The notes under the pieces were generated by a model. That model saw only the letters and a list, made by a program, of their open reading frames with translations, searched no databases and was not told the origin of the DNA. The position numbers and the translations under genes were made by a program. A stretch of DNA of 64,000 nucleotides from contig NZ_RSEC01000061.1 in assembly GCF_003937945.1 (NCBI RefSeq), forward strand, positions 496,001-560,000. Reading direction: 5' to 3'. The stretch is from Amycolatopsis eburnea. Its GTDB lineage: Bacteria; Actinomycetota; Actinomycetes; Mycobacteriales; Pseudonocardiaceae. Positions 7,464-16,613 of this stretch are shown piece by piece (the stretch's first letter is position 1; the number at the start of each line of letters is the position of its first letter).

Positions 7464-8907
7464 GTCCAAGGTGCTCACTTCCCTGCCCGTCGGCGAGCGT
7501 GTCGGTATCGCCTTCTCCGGTGGCCTCGACACTTCCGTAGCGGTCGCGTGGATGCGCGACAAGGGCGCGGTGCCCTGCACCTACACCGCCGACATCGGGC
7601 AGTACGACGAGCCCGACATCGACTCCGTGCCCGGGCGGGCCGGCCAGTACGGCGCCGAGATCGCGCGGCTGGTCGACTGCCGGGAAGCCCTCGTCGAAGA
7701 AGGGCTCGCGGCGCTGACCTGCGGGGCGTTCCACATCCGCACCGGCGGCCGCAGCTACTTCAACACCACGCCGCTCGGCCGCGCCGTCACCGGCACGCTG
7801 CTGGTGCGCGCCATGCTCGAGGACGACGTCCAGATCTGGGGCGACGGCTCCACCTACAAGGGCAACGACATCGAGCGGTTCTACCGCTACGGCCTGCTGG
7901 CCAACCCCTCCCTGCGGATCTACAAGCCGTGGCTCGACGCCGACTTCGTCACCGAGCTGGGCGGCCGCAAGGAGATGTCGGAGTGGCTGGCCGCGCACGA
8001 CCTGCCGTACCGGGACAGCACCGAAAAGGCCTACTCCACCGACGCCAACATCTGGGGCGCCACGCACGAGGCGAAGTCGCTGGAGCACCTCGACACCGGC
8101 ATCGAGATCGTCAAGCCGATCATGGGCGTGGCGTTCTGGGACCCGGCCGTGGAGATCCCGGCCGAAGACGTCACGATCGGCTTCGAACACGGCAGGCCTG
8201 TGACGATCAACGGCAAGGAGTTCGCCTCCGCCGTCGACCTGGTGCTGGAGGCCAACGCCATCGGCGGCCGCCACGGCCTGGGCATGTCCGACCAGATCGA
8301 GAACCGGATCATCGAGGCGAAGAGCCGCGGCATCTACGAGGCGCCGGGCATGGCGCTGCTGCACGCCGCCTACGAGCGGCTCGTCAACGCCATCCACAAC
8401 GAGGACACCCTCGCCAGCTACCACAACGAAGGCCGCCGGCTCGGCCGCCTGATGTACGAAGGCCGCTGGCTGGACCCGCAGGCGATGATGCTGCGCGAGT
8501 CGCTGCAGCGCTGGGTCGGCACCGCGATCACCGGCGAGGTGACGCTGCGGCTGCGGCGCGGCGAGGACTACTCGATCCTCGACACGACCGGCCCGGCGTT
8601 CAGCTACCACCCGGACAAGCTGTCGATGGAGCGCACCGAGGACTCGGCGTTCGGCCCGGTGGACCGGATCGGCCAGCTGACCATGCGCAACCTCGACATC
8701 GCCGACTCGCGGGCGAAGCTGGAGCAGTACGCGAGCCTCGGCATGGTCGGCGGCAAGAACCCGAAGCTGATCGGCGCCGCCCAGGCCGCGTCGACCGGCC
8801 TGATCGGCGCGATGCCGGAGGGCGGCGCCGAAGTGATCGCCTCGCGCGGCAAGACCGACGACGTCGAGCTGCTCGACAGCGCGGCGATGGAGTTCGGCAC
8901 GGACTGA
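7462..8907 (+). CDS. argG: Argininosuccinate synthase
   Basis: 481-residue cytoplasmic enzyme of arginine biosynthesis that joins citrulline and aspartate using ATP. The N-terminal PP-motif FSGGLDTSVAVAW (about residues 18-30) binds ATP; the segments YTADIGQYDEPDI and TYKGNDIERFYRYG belong to the substrate-binding fold. The length and sequence match the long E. coli-type ArgG (about 450-480 residues) rather than the 400-residue class. It stands alone, without other arg genes in the window, under its own regulated promoter, and ends in a strong hairpin. Confidence 0.96.
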   Translation: MSKVLTSLPVGERVGIAFSGGLDTSVAVAWMRDKGAVPCTYTADIGQYDEPDIDSVPGRAGQYGAEIARLVDCREALVEEGLAALTCGAFHIRTGGRSYFNTTPLGRAVTGTLLVRAMLEDDVQIWGDGSTYKGNDIERFYRYGLLANPSLRIYKPWLDADFVTELGGRKEMSEWLAAHDLPYRDSTEKAYSTDANIWGATHEAKSLEHLDTGIEIVKPIMGVAFWDPAVEIPAEDVTIGFEHGRPVTINGKEFASAVDLVLEANAIGGRHGLGMSDQIENRIIEAKSRGIYEAPGMALLHAAYERLVNAIHNEDTLASYHNEGRRLGRLMYEGRWLDPQAMMLRESLQRWVGTAITGEVTLRLRRGEDYSILDTTGPAFSYHPDKLSMERTEDSAFGPVDRIGQLTMRNLDIADSRAKLEQYASLGMVGGKNPKLIGAAQAASTGLIGAMPEGGAEVIASRGKTDDVELLDSAAMEFGTD

Positions 8908-8913
8908 TCGAGC

Positions 8914-8958
8914 ACGCACCGAAGGCCACCACGCCCGCCGTGGTGGCCTTCGGTGCGT
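8914..8958. terminator. Bidirectional hairpin terminator, argG / quinone reductase
   Basis: A perfect 20-bp stem (8914-8933 with 8939-8958) around a 5-nt CCCGC loop. It begins 7 bp after the argG stop and touches the stop of the converging oxidoreductase. There is no U-tract, as is usual for high-G+C actinobacterial terminators. Confidence 0.85.
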
Positions 8959-9966
8959 TCAGGGAACGAGGACGACCTTGCCGGTCACCGTTCCGGATTC
9001 GGCCAGCGCCAGCGCTTTCCCCGCTTCCGTCAGGGGAATCCGCGCGGCCACCTGGGCTTCGAGCTGTCCCTTCGCCGCGAGGTCGAAGACGGCCGTGAGG
9101 TCCTCGGCCAGGCGCGCGCGGAACCGGGCGGGATTCCGCTTGCCGCCCCAGACGTTGTAGAAGTGCGCCCGGCGCCGGTTCGGCAGGGCGTTCCACCACA
9201 GCAGCCGCGCGAAGAGCTTGAGCACCGGCAGCCGCGAGTTGCCCGGGGTGTCCTTCGTGGCCGCGCTGCCGTACGCGATCAGCGCGCCGCCGGGCGCCAG
9301 CAGGCGGAACGAGTCGGCGATGCCGGGGCCGCCGACGTGGTCGAAGACGGCGTCGACGCCGCCGGGCGCCAGTTCGCGCACCCGGGCGGGGACATCGCCG
9401 CGGTAGTCGAGCGCGGTGGCGCCGAGCGCGGTCACGACGTCGAGGTTGCGCGCCGAGGCGGTACCGATCACGGTGATGCCGGCCGTGCGGGCGAGCTGCA
9501 CGAGCGTGGAGCCGACGCCGCCGCTCGCGCCGTGGACCAGGATCGTGCCGCCGGGCCGCACCTTCGCGTGCCGGTGCAGCATCTGCCACGCCGTGATGCC
9601 GTTGACCACGAACGTTTCCGCGTCGGCCGCGTCCAGCCCGCCGGGCACCGGCACCAGGTCCGCGGCGGGGACGGCGAGGTGGCTGCGCCAGCCGCCGATC
9701 TTGGTCAGGGCGGCCACGCGGCGGCCGACGAGCGCCGGATCCTCGGCGTCGAGGACCGTGCCGACGACGTCGTAGCCGGGGACGAACGGGAACGGCGGCT
9801 GGTCGAAGTACTTGCCGCGCCGCATCTGCTGTTCGGCGAAGGAGACGCCGCTCGCCTCGACGCGGAGCAAGGCTTCCCCGGGGGCGAGGGGCGGCAGCTC
9901 GCGGTGCTCGACGCGGAGGCCGTCCGGCTCGACGAGGCCGGGGAGGACGATTTCGGTGACGGTCAT
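8959..9966 (-). CDS. Zinc-independent MDR-family oxidoreductase (NADPH:quinone reductase-like)
   Basis: 335 residues of the medium-chain dehydrogenase/reductase superfamily. The GroES-like N-terminal domain is followed by a Rossmann domain with VHGASGGVGSTLVQLARTAG. The zinc-ligand cysteines of alcohol dehydrogenases are missing, so a quinone- or enone-reductase role is likely. It lies 72 bp downstream of a TetR gene on the same strand, and its upstream region carries a motif close to the one in front of that TetR gene, so the TetR protein probably controls it. The true substrate is unknown. Confidence 0.85.
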   Translation of the reverse strand: MTVTEIVLPGLVEPDGLRVEHRELPPLAPGEALLRVEASGVSFAEQQMRRGKYFDQPPFPFVPGYDVVGTVLDAEDPALVGRRVAALTKIGGWRSHLAVPAADLVPVPGGLDAADAETFVVNGITAWQMLHRHAKVRPGGTILVHGASGGVGSTLVQLARTAGITVIGTASARNLDVVTALGATALDYRGDVPARVRELAPGGVDAVFDHVGGPGIADSFRLLAPGGALIAYGSAATKDTPGNSRLPVLKLFARLLWWNALPNRRRAHFYNVWGGKRNPARFRARLAEDLTAVFDLAAKGQLEAQVAARIPLTEAGKALALAESGTVTGKVVLVP

Positions 9967-9984
9967 CAGGGGTTCCTTCCAGAT

Positions 9985-10006
9985 GTGAGTGACTGGTCAA
10001 TCACTC
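9985..10006. promoter_or_regulatory. Putative TetR operator before the oxidoreductase
   Basis: GTGAGTGACTG followed by GTCAATCACTC, with GAGTGA/TCACTC arms (9987-9992 and 10001-10006). It shares the 11-mer GTGAGTGACTG with the site at 10609-10628. Confidence 0.55.
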
Positions 10007-10038
10007 GACGGGCGCGAAAAAGGACTTGCTGGCCGGGG

Positions 10039-10608
10039 TCAGTTTTTGCCGGGGTGGCGGATGCCGGCGGAGAGGATCGCGGCCCACTCGCCGGCATGCT
10101 CGTCCAGGTCGAGGGTGGCGATCAGGTGGCAGAGCTGGCCGTAGGCGATGAACCGCTGCACCTGCTCGTCCCCGGCGCCGGAGCGCGAGCGGGCGAACTC
10201 GGTCACCTTCGCCAGCCCGCGCCGCACGGCGTCGGCGATCTCCGGCGTGTCGGCGGCCGACTGGGCGTGCACCTGCAGCATGAGCAGGTTCCGGTCGGCG
10301 ATCAGTTCGGCGTAGGCGCCGCCCATCTCGTAGAGGAGCTGGTCGGGGTCTTCGCCGTCGGCCCGGGCGGCCCCGTTGGAGAGCGCGTGCGTGACGAGTT
10401 CGTAGCACCGGTCGAGCGCGGCGACGAACAGGGAAACCTTGCCGGGGAACAACTTGAAGACGTACGCGGGGGAGATGTCGGCCCGCTCGGCCACCGCGCT
10501 GATCGGCGTCCCGTGGTACCCGCCGCGGGCGAACTCGGCGATGGCGGCGTCGACGACGACGTCCCGCCGGGCGTCGGAGGTGGAGAGCGTGGCACCGCGC
10601 TTCGTCAT
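10039..10608 (-). CDS. TetR-family transcriptional regulator
   Basis: 189 residues: N-terminal TetR HTH (about residues 14-60, with PISAVAERADISPAYVFKLFPGK) and a helical ligand-binding domain. The size is typical of the family. The palindrome GTGAGTG-N6-CACTCAC begins one base upstream of the ATG, so it probably represses its own gene and, through the related site, the oxidoreductase that follows. The inducer is unknown; the context suggests a reactive electrophile or quinone response, which is inference only. Confidence 0.88.
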   Translation of the reverse strand: MTKRGATLSTSDARRDVVVDAAIAEFARGGYHGTPISAVAERADISPAYVFKLFPGKVSLFVAALDRCYELVTHALSNGAARADGEDPDQLLYEMGGAYAELIADRNLLMLQVHAQSAADTPEIADAVRRGLAKVTEFARSRSGAGDEQVQRFIAYGQLCHLIATLDLDEHAGEWAAILSAGIRHPGKN

Positions 10609-10628
10609 GTGAGTGACTGTACACTCAC
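10609..10628. promoter_or_regulatory. Perfect TetR operator palindrome
   Basis: GTGAGTGACTGTACACTCAC: 7-bp perfect arms around ACTGTA, directly upstream of the tetR start and 20 bp from the stop of the next gene. Confidence 0.7.
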
Positions 10629-10648
10629 TCTCGACGGCGGGGCAAGCG

Positions 10649-11785
10649 TCAGTGCTCGGGGGCGCCGCCCATCATCCGGAGCATCCCGGCGCCGCCGGTC
10701 CGGAAGAAGCGGGTCGTCAGTGCCGCGGCGAGCAGCAGGAACGCGATGTTCAGCCACGTCGTGTAGTTCCAGCTGATGCCTTCCCGCACGATCGTCGCCG
10801 AGCGCTCGGCCGGGATGAGGCCCGCGACGCCGAAGAGCAGCTCGACGAGGTAGCCCGCGCCGACCATAGCCGCGTAGAATGTGCCGAGCAGCACCAGCGC
10901 CATCCGCGCGCCGTAGTACTTCCGGTAGATGTTCAGGATCGGCAGGATCAGCAGGTCGGCGAAGATGAAGGAGACCACGCCGCCGAAGCTGATGCCGCCG
11001 TTCCACAGCACCGCGGCCAGCGGCGCGTTGCCGATCGAGCAGACGAACGCGAGGATCGCCACGACCGGCCCGATGATCGGCCCCCAGATCGCCGAAGCGA
11101 CGGGGTGGTCGGTGAAGAACAGCGCGCGCCACCACGATTCCGGCACCCACGCGCCGACCGCGCCGGCGATCAGCAGCCCGATCACCAGGTCGCGCAGGAT
11201 CGCCGCCCACTCCATGACGAACACGTGCGCGACGGCGGTGAAGCCGTCCGCCGAGAACAGCCGGTGGCGGAACGAACCCGGGCCCTGGACGGACATGTCC
11301 ATCGCGGCGTGACCCTCCATCGACCCGGCGATGCCCTTTTCTGCCTGTTCGCGAGCCTTTTCGAGCAACCGCCCGCGGACGAACACGCGGAAGAGCACCG
11401 CCAGCAGCACGATCATGATCGGCCCGCCGACGAACTCCGCGGCGGTGAACTGCCAGCCCAGCAGCAGGGCCAGGATGATCCCCAGCTCGACGACGAGGTT
11501 CGTCGACCCGATCTCGAACGCCATCGCGGCGGTGAAGTGCGCGCCCCGGCGGAACAGCGACCGCGCCAGCGCGACCGCGGCGTAGGAACAGGACGACGAC
11601 GCCGCGCCGAGCAGCGACGCCACCGCGAGCGTCCGCGGCCGGTCGTCGCCCAGCAGCCGCACGATCGTCGACTTCCGCACGACCGCCTGGACGACGGCGC
11701 TCAGCAGGAAGCCGAGGATCAGCGCCCACAGGATCTCCCAGGTCATCGACCCCGCCATGGCCAGTGCTTCACCGATCTCCGCCAC
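10649..11785 (-). CDS. UPF0718/ArsP-like membrane permease
   Basis: About 378 residues with eight or more hydrophobic segments in two inverted halves, separated by a charged loop (around RLLEKAREQAEKG). Two similar signature loops, ASSSCSYAAVALARSLF and VCSIGNAPLAAVLWNGG, match the DUF318/PF03773 permease family, members of which (ArsP) export methyl-arsenicals. Cysteine-containing loops are present but there is no arsenic gene nearby, so the substrate is open. The start is uncertain: a GTG at 11785 is used; longer (11833) and shorter (11758) starts are possible. It is transcribed behind the secreted protease, beyond a hairpin. Confidence 0.75.
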   Translation of the reverse strand: MAEIGEALAMAGSMTWEILWALILGFLLSAVVQAVVRKSTIVRLLGDDRPRTLAVASLLGAASSSCSYAAVALARSLFRRGAHFTAAMAFEIGSTNLVVELGIILALLLGWQFTAAEFVGGPIMIVLLAVLFRVFVRGRLLEKAREQAEKGIAGSMEGHAAMDMSVQGPGSFRHRLFSADGFTAVAHVFVMEWAAILRDLVIGLLIAGAVGAWVPESWWRALFFTDHPVASAIWGPIIGPVVAILAFVCSIGNAPLAAVLWNGGISFGGVVSFIFADLLILPILNIYRKYYGARMALVLLGTFYAAMVGAGYLVELLFGVAGLIPAERSATIVREGISWNYTTWLNIAFLLLAAALTTRFFRTGGAGMLRMMGGAPEH

Positions 11786-11813
11786 GTCCGCAAGGTACCC
11801 CCGGGGAGGCGCG

Positions 11814-11850
11814 ACCGCCCGCCGCGTCCACAAGGGACACGGCGGGCGGT
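11814..11850. terminator. Hairpin terminator after the trypsin-like gene
   Basis: 16-bp arms (11814-11829 and 11835-11850) with one C/A mismatch and a 5-nt loop, 13 bp after the protease stop on the minus strand. Confidence 0.7.
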
Positions 11851-11863
11851 TCGGTGACCGGGC

Positions 11864-12565
11864 TCAGACGCCGGCGGTCTGGGAGATCCAGTCGCGGTAC
11901 TTCGTGATGTTGATGTACGCGGTGTAGGACTGCCGGTCGCTGGTCGACGCGACGCCGACCTGCTTGCCGTTCGCGTACATCGGGCCGCCGGAGTCGCCGC
12001 CCGCCGTGATGCCGTCGCCGCGGTTCGCGCAGACCGAGACGCCCGCCGCGCCGTCCGGGCAGTCGATCGACGTCACGCTGACCTTCGCCACCTTGAGCAG
12101 CTGGGACTGGCACTCGATCTCAGGCTTGTCGGTGCAGGTCGCGCCCCAGCCGTAGACCTCGGCCTGGTCGCCCACCTTGACGTCGCCCTCGCTGCCCAGC
12201 GGCGCGTAGTCCGTCTGCACCTGCTGGTCGATCTGCACCAGCGCGATGTCCGCGTCCGGCGCCTCGTGCACCGAGGTCGCGTTGACCGTGGTGCCCTTCG
12301 TCTGGTCGAGGTCGCCGACGTGGAAGCTGATCGACTGGCCGTCGGCGCCCTGCGTGCAGTGGCGGGCGGTGAGGATCCAGTCCGGCGCGATGATAGTCGC
12401 CGAGCAGATCTCCTGGCCGCCGGCGAACATCCGGGCCGCGGAGTGGAGCGAGTCGGCGTTGCCGCCGTCGATGATGGCCGGCTGCGCGGCCAGGGCGGGC
12501 GCGGCGGCCACGAACGCCGAGAGGAAAACACCGGAGACGACTACGCCGGTTCGCGCGATACGCAC
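11864..12565 (-). CDS. Secreted trypsin-like serine protease (S1A)
   Basis: 233 residues. The signal peptide (residues 1-27, ending ALA-AQ) is followed by an S1 chymotrypsin-fold domain with the triad His69 (LTARHC), Asp106 (DADIAL) and Ser192 (GDSGGP). Six cysteines are placed as in bacterial trypsins. The GTG at 12565 is chosen because GGAGG lies about 11 nt upstream and it places the signal peptide at the N-terminus; the frame extends a further 54 codons without a signal-like sequence. The region before the mature domain is short, so activation may need little or no propeptide removal. Confidence 0.9.
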   Translation of the reverse strand: MRIARTGVVVSGVFLSAFVAAAPALAAQPAIIDGGNADSLHSAARMFAGGQEICSATIIAPDWILTARHCTQGADGQSISFHVGDLDQTKGTTVNATSVHEAPDADIALVQIDQQVQTDYAPLGSEGDVKVGDQAEVYGWGATCTDKPEIECQSQLLKVAKVSVTSIDCPDGAAGVSVCANRGDGITAGGDSGGPMYANGKQVGVASTSDRQSYTAYINITKYRDWISQTAGV

Positions 12566-12801
12566 TTTACGATCAACCTCCAGCCGCGGACCGGGGCCTC
12601 GCGGTGACGGGGTGGTCAAGGACACACCCACCGTCACGGCTGTGGGTGAATCTCCGAAACCCGCCGATAGTCGGTTGATCAAGGACGCGACTTTCGTCGT
12701 GGGCCGTCCGGTCCAGTGTGCTGCCAACCGAGTGACAACGGCGCCCGCGATGTCAGCGAATCGCCCACGGCCGCGGCGGCCCCTCGTTAGAGTCCGGCTC
12801 G

Positions 12802-15555
12802 ATGGCGCCAGAAGTGCGGTTCCACCTGCTCGGACCGCTGACCGTGACGGTCGGCGGCCGGCCGCTGCCGCTCGGCGGGGCGAAGCAGCGGGTGCTGCTG
12901 GCGCACCTGCTGCTCAACGCGAACCGGACGGTGCCGCCCGGCCAGCTCGTCGAGACCATCTGGCCGCGCGAACCACCCACATCGGCCACCGCCAACCTGC
13001 AGACCTACGTCTGGCGCCTGCGCCGCCTGCTGCCGGACACGCTCCTGCGCACCCACGGCCCGGGCTACTCGCTGGCCGTCGATCCCGACGCCGTCGACGC
13101 GCACCGGTTCACCCGGCTCGTCGGTGACGCGAAGCGCGCGGACTCGCCGGAAGTCGCGCTGACGCTGCTGGCCGAAGCCGAAGCGCTCTGGCGCGGCGAT
13201 CCCCTCGAGGACCTGCCCACCGCGCCGGCGTGGGACGCCGAACTCGGGCGGCTGGTCGAGAACCGGCTGGCCGCGGTCGAGGAACGGCTGGCGCTGCAGG
13301 TGTCGCTGGGCCGCCACGACCCGGCGATCGCGGAGCTGACCGTGCTGCTGGCCGAGCACCCCTACCGGGAACGCCTGTGGCAGCAGTACTTGCTCGCGCT
13401 CACCGGCGCGGGCCGCCGGGCCGAAGCGCTGCGGGCGTACTCGACCGCGCGGGAGCGCCTGGTCACCGAACTCGGCGTCGAGCCGGGACCGGAACTGCGG
13501 GCGCTGCAGGCCGCGATCCTGTCCGGCGAACCGCTTCAGGCGCCTTCGCCGGATCCGCGGCCGGTCCGGCAGCTCCCGGCCGACTTGCCGGACTTCACCG
13601 GCCGCGACGGCTACGTCCGTGACCTGGAGGCCGCCGTCGGCCCGGCGCCGGTGGTGCTGACCGGCGCGCCCGGCACCGGCAAGACCGCGCTCGCCATGCA
13701 CGTCGCCCACCGCCTCGCCGAGCGGTACCCGGACGGCCAGCTGTACGTCGACCTGGCCGGCACGGGCACCCCGCGCGAACCGGCCGAAGTGCTCGCCGAC
13801 TTCCTGCACGCGCTGGGCGTCACCGGCAACGCCGTGCCGGCCGGGCTCGGCCAGCGGGCGGCGCTGTTCCGCTCGCGGCTGGCCGGGCGGCGGATGCTGC
13901 TCGTGCTCGACGACGCCGCCACGGCCGCGCAGGTCCGGCCGCTGCTGCCCGCCGACGCGGGGTGCGCGGTGCTGGCGACGACGCGCGGACGGCTGCCGGA
14001 GCTGGCGGGCGCGAAGCACGTCGAGCTCGGCGTGTTCGGCGAACGCGAGGCGTCGGCGTTGCTGGCCGGGGTCGCGGGCGCGGACCGCGTCGTCGGCGAA
14101 CCGGCCGAAGCGGCGGCGATCGTGCGCTGCTGCGGGTACCTGCCGCTGGCGATCCGGATCGCCGGGGCGCGGCTGGCCGGGCGGCAGGCGTGGAGCCTGC
14201 GGACGCTGCACGACCGGCTCGCCGACGAGTCGAGCCGGCTGAGCGAGCTGCGCGTCGGCGACCTCGGCGTCCGGCCGAGCTTCGAGCTGAGCCTGCGGCA
14301 GCTGCCCGCGCGGGCGCGGACCGCGTTCTGCCGCACGGCGGTGCTGGGCGCCCAGGACTTCCCGAGCTGGGTGGTCGACGCCGTGCTGGGCCGCGAGGAC
14401 ACGCACGAGGTGCTCGACGTGCTCGTCGACGCCAACCTGGTTTCGCTGGCCGGCCGGGACGCGGGCGGCCAGCCGCGCTACCGGCTGCACGACCTGCTTC
14501 GGTGCTACGCGGCGGAATTGCTGGCGGAGGAGCCGGCTTCGGTGCGGCGGGAAACGCTTTCCCGCGTGTTGTCGGTGCTGCTCGCGCTGGCGAAGACGGC
14601 CGCCGCGGGCCTGCCACCGGCGTTCGGCGCGATGACGGGACCGGCGCTGCCCGCCGCGAGCCCGGAGCTGCCCGCCGCGCCGCTGGAGTGGTTCACGGCC
14701 GAACGCAAGCTGCTCGCCGGCGCGGTCCAGCTCGCGGCGGACGCGGGCCTCGACGAGCTGGCCTGGCAGCTGACAGCGGCGGCGGTCCCGTTCTACGACC
14801 TGCGCGGCGCGTACGACGAGTGGCGCCGCAGCCACCTGACGGCGCTCGCGGCGGTCGAGGCGGCGGGCAACGTCGCGGGCGCGGCCGTGCTGCACCGCGG
14901 CCTCGGCCAGGTCCGGCTGTACCACGACGAATACGAGGCGGCGGTGTCCGACATGGACCGCTCGGCGGCGCTGTTCCGCTCACTGGGCGACGTCCGCGGC
15001 GAAGCACTGGCGGTGGCGGGCCTCGGCACGGTCGCGCGGGTCCGCGACCGCCCGCGCGAGGCACTCGAGTACTACCGGCGGGCCCTGACCGGCCTGGAGC
15101 AGGCGGGCGACCGGACCGGCGTGGCGCAGATGCGCAACGCGATCGGCTCGACGTACGCGCTGCTGGGCGAGTTCACCGAGGCAGACACGTGGCTGCGGCG
15201 GGCCCGCGACCTGGCGCGCGAGATCGCGGACCCGCACCGCGAGGCGAAGGTCCTGACCGAGCTGGGCACCCTGCACCGCGACGCCGGCCGGCTGCCGGAT
15301 TCGCTGGCGTGCCTGCGGCTGGCGCTGAGCATCCTGGAGGACCTCGACGACGAGCGCTGCAGCGCGTACGCGTTGCTGGGCATCGGGCAGACGCTGCTGG
15401 CGGCGGGGGAGCCGGTGCAGGCGCGCGGGGTGTGCGACCGGGCGTTGCGGGTGTTCCGGGAAACCGGGAACCGGCAAGGGGAAACGACGGGACTGGCGTT
15501 GCTGGAGCAGGCCCAGCGGAGGCGGAGTCCATCGACGGCGACGACCCGGCCTTGA
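12802..15555 (+). CDS. AfsR/SARP-type regulator (BTAD, NB-ARC, TPR)
   Basis: 917 residues. Domains in order: OmpR-like winged HTH (about 5-95), BTAD (about 100-245), NB-ARC ATPase with P-loop GAPGTGKTA near residue 288 and LLVLDDA, winged helix, then TPR repeats (about 620-900). The layout is that of AfsR and pathway-type activators of secondary metabolism. No biosynthetic cluster adjoins it, so its target is unknown. The ATG at 12802 has no Shine-Dalgarno; TAGAGT (12788-12793) lies 8 nt upstream and could be the -10 of a leaderless mRNA. It is divergent from the protease gene. Confidence 0.92.
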   Translation: MAPEVRFHLLGPLTVTVGGRPLPLGGAKQRVLLAHLLLNANRTVPPGQLVETIWPREPPTSATANLQTYVWRLRRLLPDTLLRTHGPGYSLAVDPDAVDAHRFTRLVGDAKRADSPEVALTLLAEAEALWRGDPLEDLPTAPAWDAELGRLVENRLAAVEERLALQVSLGRHDPAIAELTVLLAEHPYRERLWQQYLLALTGAGRRAEALRAYSTARERLVTELGVEPGPELRALQAAILSGEPLQAPSPDPRPVRQLPADLPDFTGRDGYVRDLEAAVGPAPVVLTGAPGTGKTALAMHVAHRLAERYPDGQLYVDLAGTGTPREPAEVLADFLHALGVTGNAVPAGLGQRAALFRSRLAGRRMLLVLDDAATAAQVRPLLPADAGCAVLATTRGRLPELAGAKHVELGVFGEREASALLAGVAGADRVVGEPAEAAAIVRCCGYLPLAIRIAGARLAGRQAWSLRTLHDRLADESSRLSELRVGDLGVRPSFELSLRQLPARARTAFCRTAVLGAQDFPSWVVDAVLGREDTHEVLDVLVDANLVSLAGRDAGGQPRYRLHDLLRCYAAELLAEEPASVRRETLSRVLSVLLALAKTAAAGLPPAFGAMTGPALPAASPELPAAPLEWFTAERKLLAGAVQLAADAGLDELAWQLTAAAVPFYDLRGAYDEWRRSHLTALAAVEAAGNVAGAAVLHRGLGQVRLYHDEYEAAVSDMDRSAALFRSLGDVRGEALAVAGLGTVARVRDRPREALEYYRRALTGLEQAGDRTGVAQMRNAIGSTYALLGEFTEADTWLRRARDLAREIADPHREAKVLTELGTLHRDAGRLPDSLACLRLALSILEDLDDERCSAYALLGIGQTLLAAGEPVQARGVCDRALRVFRETGNRQGETTGLALLEQAQRRRSPSTATTRP

Positions 15556-15875
15556 GCCGGGTGGGTTCGGCGCGCGCTGCGGCCGGGTGCTGGGCGGGCC
15601 GGTGCCGTTGAACCCGGGCGCGGCCGGGTGGTGCGCGTGCCGGTGCCGTCGAGCCGAGCGGGGTGCGGCCGGGTGCTGGGCGGGCCGGTTCCGGGATCGC
15701 TCGTGAGGTGGTGGCCGTCGGCCCGTCGGCGGCCACCCGCGCTTGAGCCAGACGGGGTGCGGGCGGGTGCCCGCGTCGGAGTCGTCCGTGAGACGGTCGC
15801 CGGAGGCGGCTTGCCGCCCGGTGTTTCGGCCCCCGCGCCGGGCGTAACCCCCAGGTACGCCCGGCGCGACCGTGC
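15556..15875. repeat. Gene-free stretch with decayed tandem repeats
   Basis: This 320-bp gap has no supported gene. A 26-bp unit beginning TGCGGCCGGGTGCTGGGCGG occurs at 15578-15603 and identically at 15664-15689. A degenerate copy (CGCGGCCGGGTGGTGCG) lies between them near 15619, and a weaker one near 15760. The spacing is roughly 41-45 bp. It looks like an eroding tandem array between two convergent genes. Confidence 0.55.
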
Positions 15876-16382
15876 TCAGTTGCTGTTGCCCGGCTTCCAG
15901 CCCAGGTAGTGCGCGAAGTACCCCTGGCGGGCGTGGCCGATGGCGCCGTTGACGCTCGTCGCCCAGACGCCGCCGTTGCCGTCGGCGATGCCCACGTGGC
16001 CGTAGGCCGAGATGTTCCAGAAGACGAAGGCGCCGCGGGGCGGGGTGCCGGTCGTGTGGCGGGCGCCGTCCGAGGAGCGCCAGTGCTCGATCGCGCTCGC
16101 GTGGTGGGTCGTGCGGTTCCAGGCCAGGCGCACCGCGCGCTCGCAGTAGCCCTGGTAGGCGGTGCTGCCGTTGCGGCTGGAGAACCACGAGATCGCCTGG
16201 TTCGCCGTCCGCGCCGCGACGAGGTCGGCGGCCGAGTCGGTGAGGACGGCGCCCGGGTCGGCGATGTCGGCCGCGGTGACCTCCGAGTACACCTCCGTCG
16301 GCGCGGTGGCGGCCGAAGCGACGCTGGCGCCGCCGAACAGCAGGGCGGCCGACAGCGCGGCCGCCTGGCAGATGGTTCGCAT
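15876..16382 (-). CDS. Secreted CHAP/NlpC-like cysteine hydrolase
   Basis: 168 residues: signal peptide (1-24, ending ASA) then one domain with YQGYCERAVRLAW (candidate nucleophile Cys), GAFVFWNISAYGHVGIADG (His) and a following Asn/Asp-rich strand. That is the Cys-His layout of CHAP/NlpC-P60 peptidoglycan amidases. It has no cell-wall binding repeat. The gene has a GGGAGACACACCC ribosome site before the ATG. Assignment to CHAP versus NlpC/P60 is uncertain. Confidence 0.7.
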   Translation of the reverse strand: MRTICQAAALSAALLFGGASVASAATAPTEVYSEVTAADIADPGAVLTDSAADLVAARTANQAISWFSSRNGSTAYQGYCERAVRLAWNRTTHHASAIEHWRSSDGARHTTGTPPRGAFVFWNISAYGHVGIADGNGGVWATSVNGAIGHARQGYFAHYLGWKPGNSN

Positions 16383-16613
16383 GGGTGTGTCTCCCTCAGT
16401 AGACCGGGACGGCGTGCCCCGGCGTCGGGGAGAACCCTGCGCGCGGCCGCTACACCGCCACTACACCGCCGCTCTCGCCGGCGGGTGACAAAAACCGCAC
16501 CGGCACCGGCCAACGCGCATGACAAATTCTCCGGAAACGGAAAAGGAGAATGGCCGGTTGGGGAGTTTCTCACCTACTATCCGAAAGTCCGTTCGACGAT
16601 GAAAGGATCCGAT

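Noticed and set aside
4025..8919. Very long open frames antisense or out of frame to glpD, the HAF gene and argG
   Set aside because: High G+C removes stop codons in shadow frames; the translations are Arg/Ala/Pro/Gly-rich without family features, and real genes with motifs occupy the same DNA.
12802..15555. Secondary-metabolite cluster implied by the AfsR-like regulators
   Set aside because: No polyketide, NRPS, terpene, RiPP or tailoring cluster is present in the window around either regulator.
15578..15690. CRISPR array
   Set aside because: Repeat units are G+C-rich, irregularly spaced, imperfect and lack uniform spacers or cas genes.
16383..16613. Possible c-di-AMP (ydaO-type) riboswitch before the cell-wall hydrolase gene
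   Set aside because: Such riboswitches often precede hydrolase genes in actinobacteria, but I could not find the conserved ydaO core motifs in the 5' region.
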